Assembly: GCA_026874595.1 (NCBI GenBank)
Contig: CM049321.1
Location: 23,859,979 to 23,923,978, forward strand
DNA: 64,000 nucleotides
Direction of reading: 5' to 3'
From: Sipunculus nudus
Lineage: Eukaryota > Annelida > Sipuncula > Golfingiida > Sipunculidae
The number at the start of each line of letters is the position of its first letter. The stretch's first letter is position 1. The position numbers and the translations under genes were made by a program. Shown here in pieces: positions 47,844 to 59,015 of the stretch. Under the pieces are notes generated by a model. The model had not been told where the DNA came from. It ran no database searches and saw only the letters and a program-made list of their open reading frames with translations.

Positions 47844-48341
47844 TTCTATACAAAAAAGGTCCGAGATTACATATTTGGACATATTTGAACAGACGCTGGT
47901 AATGTGATGAAAGTGGAAAATGCTTTTCGTTTCAGATCCCATAAAAACACACACACACACAAACTTGGGGAATGTGGAAAATGTATTTTATACCCACTTA
48001 ATCTGGTGACCCATAGATTGACATATACTGGAGTGTTGTTGATTAATTGCGTGGATTTTTGTTCCTTTTTAAATTAGAAGTTAACGTAAATTAACCACAC
48101 ACTATATGGAGAAATTCAGATGTGAGCAATACGGCAAATGTTACATTGTGGAGGGTTTGAATTAAGCCTTTTCATTCCTTAAAGGAACAATTAGAGGGAA
48201 AATTATACAAAATGTGCTGTGTGTGGTAATGTTAACAGAAATGTATTTCAAGATAAACATGTGAACATGAACTTTGCGTGATTCTAATTACTGTTCCTTT
48301 TGAAAAAAAAAATACATTAAAATAAGCCAGTGTTGTATTTT
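47347..48341 (+). repeat. 497-bp tandem duplication containing the decayed fingers
   Basis: The block starting TTCTATACAAAAAAGGTCC at 47347 repeats at 47844 with almost no difference (one A-run length change near 48302). It was therefore duplicated after the fingers had decayed. Confidence 0.93.
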
Positions 48342-49300
48342 TTATTTCCTATGAAAGCAATTTAGGCCAAACTAATGATCGCTTTACGCTTTCCTCTGTT
48401 TTCAAATTAGGCAATGCAATATTATAGATTATGCAAAACAGCAGACCTGAATTATAAGTTAGAATCACATGTGACTTAAATATTAGTTATCTCCAAGACT
48501 GATATTTACATGTATAACAATAAATAATGCAGTGATCTCAGTCCACGGAATGGCACAAAAGTATTTCTTTAGTGTCTCACGAAAACACGGTTTTCCTGTC
48601 AGAGCCCCTGGTGCTGCCACTAAAGCAGCAGATTCCCAATCACTTATGGGTCTGAGAACCGAAGCATCATTACCACGATTGGTACTTCCTACAAACGACG
48701 TATTTCTATTCCATTCAATATCCAAGACTGTCTTGAGAACGATATTGATTTATTAAACATTCGATTGCTTTGGTAACCCAAGACAGGTCCAGGGCGGTCG
48801 TGGCGGGGTCTTTAGGTACACTTCTGTAAGGACAGGCTAGTTTACTTAAGATTTTATTAAAATACGTGAAACATTACGCGAATAGTGGCTTTTCCTGTGA
48901 TAATTAACCCCTTCAGTTGCATAGGATGAGTAATATGAGCCTACGTTGAAGAAATAAGAGAGCTGCGAAGCGAATGCATTCGAACCTGCACGCGAGTTGA
49001 ATTGACAAGCAAAAAAAGTCCAGGGATCGCCTTTTCAGGGGGAATACTCGGTTTAAACATTTATCATTTTCTTAACATTGGCAATGATTTAAGACTCGAA
49101 CTGGATGATTATCAACGGTCGATATTTAATCAAAAATGATGCTATAAACATTTCTATTAGCAAAGATAATCCTTAAGTTTTAAAGTGAGCTTTAGATAAA
49201 TATGATGACATGTTAAATTTTGCCTTGCGTGCTCCCTATTAATTTCGGGTCATCAAGCGGTGTAAAAGATGTGCATATTTTTATAAACGATAATGGTCAA
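48342..49300. other. No gene recognised
   Basis: Contains overlapping short frames at 48483-48756 on both strands with no recognisable family. The rest shows nothing. Confidence 0.5.
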
Positions 49301-49425
49301 GGCAGTCTTGAGTTAGACCGCGGTATTTAAACGGTCTTGAGAGTTGTCTAACTCAAGACAGCGTCAGGACTTGAGACGGCCCTTCAAGACTCAAGTCAAG
49401 ACTCAAGTCTAGACAGGTATATTAT
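49300..49425. repeat. Hairpin-forming GTCTTGAGTTAGAC inverted repeat
   Basis: GTCTTGAGTTAGAC near 49302 pairs with GTCTAACTCAAGAC near 49346. It is followed by several CAAGACTCAAGTC direct words to about 49415. It may be the remnant of a small foldback element. Confidence 0.6.
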
Positions 49426-51650
49426 AATTGAAACCCGCCCACGGTGTATATGATTGTTTCACAGTCTAATTGTATTTGTTATTTAAAGTTCAAGAGTCAA
49501 CACAAAACATACCCATAGTTTAACATGCAATATGATACATCGAGTTTATATTCTATTATTGCAGTTGAAAGGCTCCCTAGCAATCCATTCGTTGGTAAAA
49601 TTTACCATTATATCAGTTCAACTCGCGTTTTTTTCTAGTTAATGAAAAAAAAAATCAATGAGTGAATAAGTGTAATATACAGGTAGAAATACCATGTATG
49701 CATTTAAGGATTCGATTCACTTAATAAGCACCAACTAAATTAAAACACCTTGTTCCAAATTCAAATCTTATCTTTGTACTCTGCAATACATCAAGTATTT
49801 TGCAGTACTTTGGAAGGAGGTCAAAAGGTAATATCAACAGGAGCGATATTTCATAATCAATAAAATCAATCAAACTTTATCATTTCCACAACTTGGACAC
49901 TGGTCTCATTTGAACATTTACTCCCAGGGATATATAGCTTTGCCAAGCTTTCATTGGCATGTTGGTCATAGTGATAACTTAAGGCAATAAACATATGGAT
50001 CAGGAACACTTAAATTAAAAAGGTTTGAGGCACATTAGTATAGCTATATGTCTACATTTGTATGCTTGTTTTTCAACATATTAAAAAATGACACCGATAG
50101 CATGGTTTTGTTTTAAAAAAACATTCTGGTAAAATATAAATGAAATCAATGTAAACCTATTAAATAGTCTATTTAAAGCCCAGAGTGTCATCAGACAGAC
50201 TCGGTCTAAAAGTCGTGAAATGTTCATTATCCAGGCAAATTTGTGAAGTGCGGGATAGTCGTGATATCTCCCTTTGGCATTTAGCTAGGTATGTTTCGTC
50301 ATTATGAAAACGAGCATTTTAATTGACTTTTCCTGAGAAATGGCGCTAGGACCTGATCTACATTTGGGACTGTGACCTACAGTAGCAGCTCTTTCAAACG
50401 TGTTCACTGGTTGTCTTGGAATGTTTGGCCATGTTTATTGACACTTATTAATAACAATCCTGGTTAATCTAGTTGAACTGATTAGTAGTGGACATGCTCT
50501 AGCATAAAGACTTCCATATCCTGATAGGTTCCACACTGGCACGCCTGATACACTAAGCTAACATACTGAGTCACTTGGTACTGTCCATGTTTTTATTCAC
50601 AAAAACAAAGATACAAAGATTACACATATATATTATAAAAAAATATACATATTACAATAAAACAAAGCGTGCATACACAAAGAATATGTAGTTTACAGGT
50701 GATGTTATATTGCTCATATATATATATATATATATGTCGGCCCACTCAGCCCGAGTAAGGAGCGCAGAGCAGGCCACTCGCATAAAACAACCCGGACAAT
50801 TGGCACCTGACAAGACCCAGTGGGCAACGTCACGCAATATATGCACATTAGAAACATGGTACCTGACCAAGACAGTACTTTGATACTGATATTGTATACA
50901 TACTATGTTACTTGTTAATATAAATTTGAAAGCATTATGACTCTGAATATATAAAAAAAACATAAACCTTTTGCCTGCCCGGTATATATTATTTTTTTCT
51001 AAATACCAAGTTGAGATTCTATTAAGTGAATGTATCATTCATCCTGATCTGAGGAAAGTGGGAGAATTAATAATATCTTTCCGACTAGTTCGGCATTGAA
51101 AACTGACAAATGTTATTATAAGATTTTGTATTGTGCATTATTCGATTCATTTTCACAAAATATACACAATCGGTGGCCATTTTCGATGATGAATACCTAC
51201 TCGATTCTTTCCTCAATGTTTTGAATAAATGTAATTCTAGTTAAGAAATCAGAAAATAGATAATTTACTATTCTTTTAATTTTCATAATTGCAAACTCTT
51301 TATATTGATACAAAATCACTTAGAACAGTAGTAAAGTATGCTGATGTATTTTACAAACTAGAATACATCAAACAAAGCCATATTCATAGAAAACTCAGAA
51401 AAAAATATTTTGAAAATAGCGTGTACATGCTGAAAAAGCTGTGTTGCTGTGTTACATTGATGAAATATAACTTTATAACATTACTCTTGGCATGAACAGC
51501 ATCTGGAGGGTTTCAATTTCCACCTGAATTCATTTTGTTAATGGGCAAATAATTATTTAACGAAGTTATATTGAAACTCTCTTTAATAACGATCTATACC
51601 GACAGAATGTATTGTTTTTAACAATCATACCACGTTTTGTTTTTTTTAAT
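49426..51650. other. No gene recognised
   Basis: AT-rich sequence with a short (TA)n at about 50717-50735. I see no supported coding frame or RNA gene. Confidence 0.5.
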
Positions 51651-51659
51651 ATTCTGGTC

Positions 51660-52330
51660 CACCAATGATAGGAAGAAAATACTAACCACTCATTTCCTAC
51701 CAATCTTCTTCAGATTCTGCATTTTTTGTTCGAGCGTCTTTACTTCTTTTTCTAACTCCCGAGTCCGTATACTCTGCTTTTAACTTCTTTGCTTCTTATG
51801 TGCTATACTTAATTGCGAATTCTCTAAATGTATATTTCAAGCTTTTGCAACTAAATTCTGGGTTATAATTCTGCCATTCCTGCTCCCACTTACCAATTTC
51901 AAGCTTTATAAGGTTTGTGTTGTTTTGGTCCTCAAGTGAAGACTCTATATATACAAATACCAGCACATTTGAATTAAACAGGACAGCTTCAAAATGATGG
52001 TAGGGTGGCCATCACTTAGTAATGTAATTATGTCACATTCTCCTACACAGAATTACCATGTTGTTGAATTTAAAAAGAAATCTAACCTCCTCTAAATTAT
52101 AAGATTATATCATCTCTCGGTGTACCTCTTTGTACAGGGAAAGCGAATTTTCCATAAATATTGTAGAATTCATTGCACAAACTTATTTTCTATAAGTATT
52201 ATAACCTATAAGTTAAACATTATTCTGCCACCATCTTCATCGCCTGGTGAAAGCAGAAGTTAGTCTCCAACCCTTATAATATGAACTGTGTCGTCCCCCT
52301 GTACACATTTATTATGTTTGACAATAGCCT
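51660..52330 (-). pseudogene. L1-like non-LTR retrotransposon fragment (endonuclease to linker)
   Basis: On the minus strand, broken frames read ITLLSDGHPTIIL (like the end of an apurinic endonuclease domain, SDH motif altered). They continue with KWEQEWQNYNPEF and LKYTFREFAIKYS, and then ELEKEVKTLEQKMQ. That order, with the Lys/Glu-rich helix after 'IKYS', is typical of the endonuclease-RT linker of L1-type ORF2. Frameshifts and stops are several; no RT domain was found. Confidence 0.45.
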
Positions 52331-52354
52331 TGTGCGATTTACCTGTTCAATTCA

Positions 52355-52360
52355 CATTAG

Positions 52361-52402
<42 letters not shown>
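52355..52402. repeat. (TA)n microsatellite
   Basis: TA run with a short TTTATT interruption. Confidence 0.9.
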
Positions 52403-52908
52403 TTATATATATACATTGATTAATACATACTGATTTCCGAGTATCACACAATATGTTACTATATATCTCACTTTACCATGGGTAATATTGTTCATTCGCG
52501 AACATTCGAGGTGCCTACCTATTATGTTATTTGTATTTAAACTATAACTAACAGAATAACTCTTGTAATCCGATTAGATCGCAGACTGACACAATTAATT
52601 TCACTGTTTGTTTCCTGTAAAAATAACACGTCTTGGCCACTACCATATTTGTGTGCCTAGTTACTTGATTTTACATATTTCCTGTATTCAATCAAACCTC
52701 TTTCGATTTATGTTATAACTGAAAACTTAAAAGAGTTTATCCATTAATAAAGAAGTTAAGAAGGCACAAAGTAGAGGTAATGGTAGGTAGATGTATTCCC
52801 CCTGCCCACAATATGTAAAAACATATACACCGCGTATAATATCATTACATAAAACAAACAGTAAATCCATTAAACATGCGAGACAACATATAAGACCCAG
52901 GTGACATC

Positions 52909-53199
52909 ATGAGGCTGCCTTTCAATGAGCGCGACGTGTTCATAGGTAATTGCGCCACCAGAACGTTTCCATATACGCGATCTTTTTGCGGTACTGTTCT
53001 GTTGCTGCACCCATGTTTCCCTGCAAAAATAACGCCTGATGAAGGATTCGTCCAACGGACGTTGAACGCGTATCGCAGGGATCGCTACATGCGCGATTTA
53101 TATCCCGGACATCCGCGTCCATGGAAAGGCAACATGGGTGAAACACTAAAACGATTCTGCCGCCACTACAACGCAACCACCAAGCCACCGCATCGCTGA
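52909..53199 (+). CDS. Candidate 96-aa ORF, function unknown
   Basis: An ATG-to-TGA frame with coding-like composition, CpG-bearing and GC-richer than its AT-rich surroundings. The product is basic and Arg/Pro-rich with several aromatic residues (GNCATRTFPYTR near the N-terminus, HPRPWKGNM near the C-terminus). There is no signal peptide or membrane segment. An in-frame stop lies 18 bases upstream, and ACCCAG just before the ATG could be a splice acceptor, so it might be the last coding exon of a longer gene. I do not recognise the family. The minus strand also has an 82-codon frame here, which lowers confidence. Confidence 0.35.
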   Translation: MRLPFNERDVFIGNCATRTFPYTRSFCGTVLLLHPCFPAKITPDEGFVQRTLNAYRRDRYMRDLYPGHPRPWKGNMGETLKRFCRHYNATTKPPHR

Positions 53200-54380
53200 A
53201 AAAAATATATAATAGTTATAAAGATTTATAGAAGCCGTCCACTGTGAAATTAATTTGAAGAAATTACATGATTTCAACAAAGTGAAAGTTTAAAAAAGAT
53301 ACTTTGCATCAATTGAAATTCAGAAGACATCACGAATAACGATGGTTTAGTTGTCTGTTGAGGGTAGTATTAGGAATGCTAACGGTCGTTTAATGCCCTT
53401 GCACGCGAAAATAGAACGCATAGCTGCCCCTATGATAAAGCAGGTTTAAGTAAATAGGTCCGAACAGTAATAAATGTTTGTCCTGATCTTTGTTGATCGT
53501 CTTGGAACAAGCTGATGGAAAATTGACAATGCTGCCAGATAAATGGCAGTTTAACGTCTTTCAGCAAAGAAATAATTTTAACCTTGGTTACTTTGGCTTT
53601 AACCAAATTTTCTAAAAATTATGTACTGATTTTGTTGAAAATTTGTAGATCGTCAGGGTAAACCTATGGATTATTCATTGTATTTTAGATGAAATATGTA
53701 ACAATATTATAATTTATTTTCATATACCAGAACGATAACGAACATTTTCTGTATCATCGTATGGACGCCACCCATTAGAACGCATTTGTCCTGTCACTCG
53801 CCAAGGGAACCCGTATTACTGCAGCGTGTTTATGTTTAAATAAGAAACGGGTACACAAGAACACATGACTATTAAGGAAACTTTGCCTACGGTGTGCATT
53901 TTGTTAATGGAATCTATATCCAATTAAAGATATTCTGGCAATAAATGTTCATGTTGCTAAGTCCCTGGAGGTTGCAAATAAACAAATGTATTCCTCCCCC
54001 CCCCCCCCCCCGCCCCTCCGAGATGTAAGTTTTCCTGTTAAAAACCTTTTTCAAACAACCAATATAGTGGGCGAACTATTAAAACCTTGATTTTCATCGA
54101 AAGAAAAATATAAATGCAAAGACACCACCATACATGTCAAACTAGAAAACGTGTGCCCGTGTCAAATGGCGGTTGATCGCGTCTGGCTTCTCAGTTCCTT
54201 GTGTTGACTCAAAGGAAAAGCGCTCGCAATATTGGAGCCCGACTCATGTGGTTAAGTCTTTTATCACTTGAAACCTTGGAGGAGGATATTAAAATGATCA
54301 AACATACAGCCTAACAGGAAATAATACCAAAAAAAGCATTTATAAAGGCGCTATTTAATATGAGTATCTTACTCGATTTT
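53200..54380. other. No gene recognised
   Basis: AT-rich sequence with a poly-C run at about 53997-54011. No supported coding frame; it is probably the 3' flank of the lectin gene that follows on the minus strand. Confidence 0.5.
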
Positions 54381-54613
54381 CTAAGCATTCATTTCACATA
54401 TAAATCCAGCAGGATAAATTGCAGGCAGGTCGTTCCAGTAGTAAATGTTTCCTGGAACAACACCAAGATAGTCTTCCCCAAGAATACCATAGTTGTCCGG
54501 ATTTCCCTTGTTCCAGTTCGTGTAGTTCAACTCTTCACCAGTAGCCCTCCAAACCCATCCATTTTCTCTCTCGTCATCAGAACCTGATGTCCAGTATGAT
54601 GACTTGCCTACAG

Positions 54614-54666
<53 letters not shown>

Positions 54667-56232
54667 TATATATGGTTATTATTGAAAACCCTGTGCAAGA
54701 CTTATGTGCAGTATATAATTAGGAGTGGCGGATGCAATTGCCGTGACCATCCAACGTGGATGAAAAGAAGAACTCTAGTTAACTCGGACAACTGTAGTGA
54801 AGAAGTCTTGCGAGTCCGAGAGCACATGTTTTTTTATATTGTGTGTATATAGTATTTTCTTTTATGTTTCTATTATATTTAAGCCTTCATATCATATCAC
54901 TGAGCTTTTTTTCACTGCACTTAGATTCAGTCTGATCAAGTCTGATTTCTCGAGTCCTTATCTGCAAATAGGTCCAAATCCGAGTCTGAAGAAAAGGTTT
55001 ATTTCATATAATTCCAGAAGTCAGAACAGAACAGAAGTTTATTCAGGAAATATTATTAATATTCCAGAAGTCACACAGAATAAATACAAGTCCACTAAAC
55101 CGGGGCCGGTTAACTCATAACAACATCAACCAACAACCTCACAATTCTGATGGTTGCCTTGCACGGAAACACGTTAATGTATGTGTGTGTTCACCAGGAA
55201 AGAAATTATTTCATATTTATCACCAAACCTGTTTCTTAAAAAGGTTTCATATGGTTAACCTTTCAATATTTATCGAAAGTAATTTCCTCATACCTGTTCC
55301 ATATTTCTTAACGAGCCCTTCGATATGAATATCCTCCTCCCTTGTTTCAATACTGACAAGATCGCTGTTTAAATCAAAGCAGTGACTTCGTGCAATATCC
55401 CAGGAAACCAAAACCTTTTCAAGCCTGTAGCAGGATGCCTTACACCCAGCTTTTCCACCCGGGTGACCACAAGTGAAACGGTCACTAAATCCCGGAGGGC
55501 AGTGAAAAACTGTGATAAAGCGGTACGATTATCGTATATTATAAATTAAGAAATATTTAATTAATATACAGAAATATTTTGGTATATGGTATATGCGTCT
55601 TGTTAAAATGATTTTATAAGTCTTGTCATAATTAAAAAAAAATAAACAATCTATAAAAAAATTAGGAATAATTAGACATTCGGACACACACAGGAGTTGT
55701 TATATTTGTGTATACACACAAACATATAAAAGCAAATATTTTTCGATAAATTATGTAATTTTTGACGATGCTCCATATTATTGTTGATTCGTCGAATTTT
55801 TTATCAAATATAATTCTAATTTATTGAAGAATTATGTTATTTTACACCACCATTTTTTTTTATCAAATATAATTCTAATTTATTGAAGAATTATGTTATT
55901 TTACACCACTTATAGGTGTATACATACATGTATGGCAAGTCGATCATACTAGATTCTCTGCATCTCTCGCCAAGCTTTCCTCAATTTAAATTATTATATT
56001 TACACAGTACCTGGCACTTGCATGGTTTCTTTTTCGGACGAATCTTCTGCCTTGTGATCCCCGCTGGAGGGGACTGTGCATTCCGCTGAAGCTGGAGCAT
56101 CACACACCTGACTTACTTCCTGGGTACGTCTACCAGGGTTATTGTCATTTGTAACGTAACGGCGTTTGTCTTTCCAGCCCTCCCTACGTGTAGCCCAGGA
56201 TGTCCAATCACTCCAAATTCGTTGAGGTGGTC
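54381..56232 (-). CDS. C-type lectin-like protein (three 3' exons; 5' exon not found)
   Basis: Exons 56232-56011, 55509-55294 and 54607-54381 all join in phase 1 and end at TAG 54381. The first exon encodes a WSDWTSW stretch resembling a thrombospondin type-1 repeat that lacks most of its cysteines, followed by a Cys/Ser/Glu-rich linker. The other two encode one C-type lectin domain: CPPGF, then CYRLEKVLVSWDIARSHC, GNPDN, YWND and FICE. The WND and Pro-Asp motifs suggest a calcium/sugar site, with NPD where EPN or QPD is usual. The second disulfide pair of the fold is missing (Tyr at the EDC position, no Cys after WND). Probably secreted and of immune or adhesive use, by analogy with molluscan lectins. 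The signal-peptide exon lies further upstream and was not identified. A (TA)n array abuts the last exon's acceptor. Confidence 0.82.
54617..54665. repeat. (TA)n array abutting the lectin splice acceptor
   Basis: About 46 bp of TA. On the gene's strand it ends only about ten bases before TTTCTGTAG at the last exon of the lectin. Confidence 0.95.
55798..55912. repeat. 59-bp tandem duplication in lectin intron
   Basis: TTTTATCAAATATAATTC... through TTACACCAC occurs twice, at about 55798 and 55857. Confidence 0.9.
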
Positions 56233-56284
56233 CTGCATTGATAATAAAAAAAACGTCGCATGATATATTTATCAACAGCCACAT

Positions 56285-58520
56285 ATACCGCTCATCTCTA
56301 AATGATAACTAAAGACAAATGGGACTAGTTGACAGTAATTAGATGCTGAGAGAGCTTAAAATAACTTTTATCAAGACATCATTGTCTGCTCAGTTTAAGG
56401 AGTATAACTAATTTGCCGTACTGTTGGTTTAACCAAGAAGAGGTTGGATTGGTGTACTTTGATGCCAATATACGTGGTCAATTATCAGAGCTAATGTATA
56501 AACTTGTATAAATCATGCATAACGCTGGCTGGTGTTATTGCAAATCTATACTTGTAAACGCCTCATTTTGATATTATACAGGTGAATGGTAACAATTTAA
56601 GACCCAAAGGGAAGTCAGGGAGTGGAAATATTTACTTCCATTATGTCTTTAATAAGAACTTCTAAAATCTCCTCAATTATCTATACATTGATTTTTGCCT
56701 ACTGAAAAAAGCTTGTGTTGACTTATACAGTAAAATGTTTTATATGTTTCGTGTATTTTGAGGAAATTTAAGAACAATGATATCTCTGCTTGGACCCTTT
56801 TTATATGAAGAATATTTCTTATTAAGAATATATTATTATGTTGCATTATTTATAATAATAATGATGACAATGTTTATTATAATGTCAGGCCTCAAGCAAA
56901 ATTTCCATCATACAAATGAAGTTTGATAAAGTGTTCTTGAGATATCATAAACATGCACGTTTTCTTGTTTACAATGAATAAAGATACATACACCCTCACT
57001 GGTTTTCTGTCTCTTTTATGATTTCTTTAACTTACTCCCATATTCTCAATATACATTCAATTTTTTTCCAGAAATTTATGTTTCCGTTCCAAGCTAATGA
57101 ACATTTTTTGTTTAAAGAAATTGTCATTTTCAATGCGTTTGATTTGGAGTGTAAATCGCCAGATTTTGCATGTGGCACAGGCACTTACCGTGTAAATCCA
57201 GTATAAATCAGCATTTTTGTTCAAATGTAAACGATATACACATCTTGATAACCTACATATAGGTTATTTAGAGGAAGTATATGTCCACTTATATATTACT
57301 CATTTTTTTCTGCATTAACGTGGCAGGTGGCTGTGGCATGTGCCAATGTTCATTTAATTATCATTATTATTTATGTAATTTGAGATCGCCGAGACAACAG
57401 TGCCTGACAAATCATAATTCACGAATAGATAATTTTTCATAACATGTTAACATATCTTACAGAATTATCTGAAGCTGAAAAATTATTTGGTATATTGAGT
57501 GTTTTTTAGCTAAAATTCGACTTTTTGATATAATTGCAAGTTCATTAACAGGACGATTAAAAATAGCTTGTCCTAACTTAAGTTTGATACCCTAAGAAGA
57601 TAAAGAAAATAATCAACCGACTACTTCGTTTTATTTGTATTGTCGCCACATCTCCGGCCCAGCAAATCACTTCAAGGTACGTTAGGAAAACCAGCTGGTG
57701 TAGAATTCAATTCATTCTGTGACTCTGTGTATATAATTGATTAACTTCTATACTTCTCGAGCGACCCGACACCCTGGAAGAAAAAATGATATTAAAACAT
57801 TTATGTCCTTGAATTTTTCTATTTTTCCAACATTCTGACCACACGCATGAAAACTCAAAAACTATGAACAGTATTTGAACGGAAACATTACATTAGTAAA
57901 GTTCTTTGGGTTAAAACTTATTTGTTTTGAGTTGGACGCAGAGAAAATATAAGAACCGTGAGTATCGTGGCATTCCTGCCTGACACATGGGCAAATGTAA
58001 GAATAAAAAATGGGCCGCCAGCATATATTCACATATTGACCTGTTCCGTTAATACGACCACTTCACTATGACAACTGTACATGTAAATTACTGCTGAAAT
58101 AATCTAATACACTGCTTAATCACCCGCTTCTCTTTTTCAGGGTAGCCACAAAACCTCAAGACAACTATTCAGTCTCACATATGTACGACTTGACTTCCGA
58201 AGGCCAGTGATATGCTGTGGACGATTTGTACTCGATGACTGACGGAATTTGTGTCATTCTCAGCTTTAACATGACGAGCAAAAGTGTAGTGTTTGTCACA
58301 GCAGGCTCTTGAAACGGTAGTGCTGAGAAGTGTCAAATGCAATGTTGGCAGGTAAATGACAGGTAGCATATGTATCTGACAAGTGATCCCTCAAATATCC
58401 GGGTGATTAGGTCCAATCGTTTTTTGAATATTAAGTCCTATAATAATAAGAAGGATACGAAAAAAGCGAGTTTATCTGGGAATTATGGTTATTGTGTGCT
58501 GTTATTATAATTCACATCTA
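56285..58520. other. No gene recognised; presumed 5' region of the lectin gene
   Basis: The missing first exon(s) of the minus-strand lectin should lie here or beyond. A minus-strand frame at 58369-58175 starts with a hydrophobic MLPVIYLPTLHLTLLS, which could be a signal peptide, but I could not find a donor of the right phase. Confidence 0.4.
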
Positions 58521-58522
58521 TG

Positions 58523-58524
<2 letters not shown>

Positions 58525-58571
<47 letters not shown>
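58525..58571. repeat. (TA)n microsatellite
   Basis: TA run of about 45 bp. Confidence 0.95.
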
Positions 58572-58575
<4 letters not shown>

Positions 58576-58764
58576 TTTATATCACTTGTCCATAGCAAAC
58601 TTGCAGTCCTCTCTTTTCCGGATTTACAGTTTATAATTACTATAAGTACAAATATCGGTTATTTCTGACACCACCATCAATACTTGTTCACACCATCTCT
58701 TTTAGGTTTATTGGAATTGAACAAAATGTCAATTCCTTGAGGTATAAAACAGCAGCAGTTTTTT

Positions 58765-59015
58765 TTTTATGACTGTGGTCTGAACAGATAATCAAAAAGC
58801 AACAGATTGTATTGCTGCTGTACCCCGAATAGATATTGAATGACAGGCAGATAGTTTTATTTCTGTGCTCTGAACAGATAGTCAATAAGCAGGAGAGTGT
58901 TTTGTGACTCTACTTTGAACAAATAATTAATGAGCAGCAGCTTCCTTTGTGACTGTGCTCTGAACAGGTAGTCACTGACAACAGGTTGTTTTGTGAATCT
59001 GCTCTGAAAATACAG
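58765..59015 (+). repeat. Imperfect minisatellite, CTCTGAACAGATAGTC unit
   Basis: Five diverged copies of a unit of roughly 45-85 bp containing TTTTGTGACTGTGCTCTGAA and CAATAAGCAGCAG-like words. Confidence 0.75.

Noticed and set aside
58175-58369. Minus-strand frame with hydrophobic start as the lectin signal-peptide exon
   Set aside because: No donor of the required phase 1 in good context was found; kept only as a possibility.
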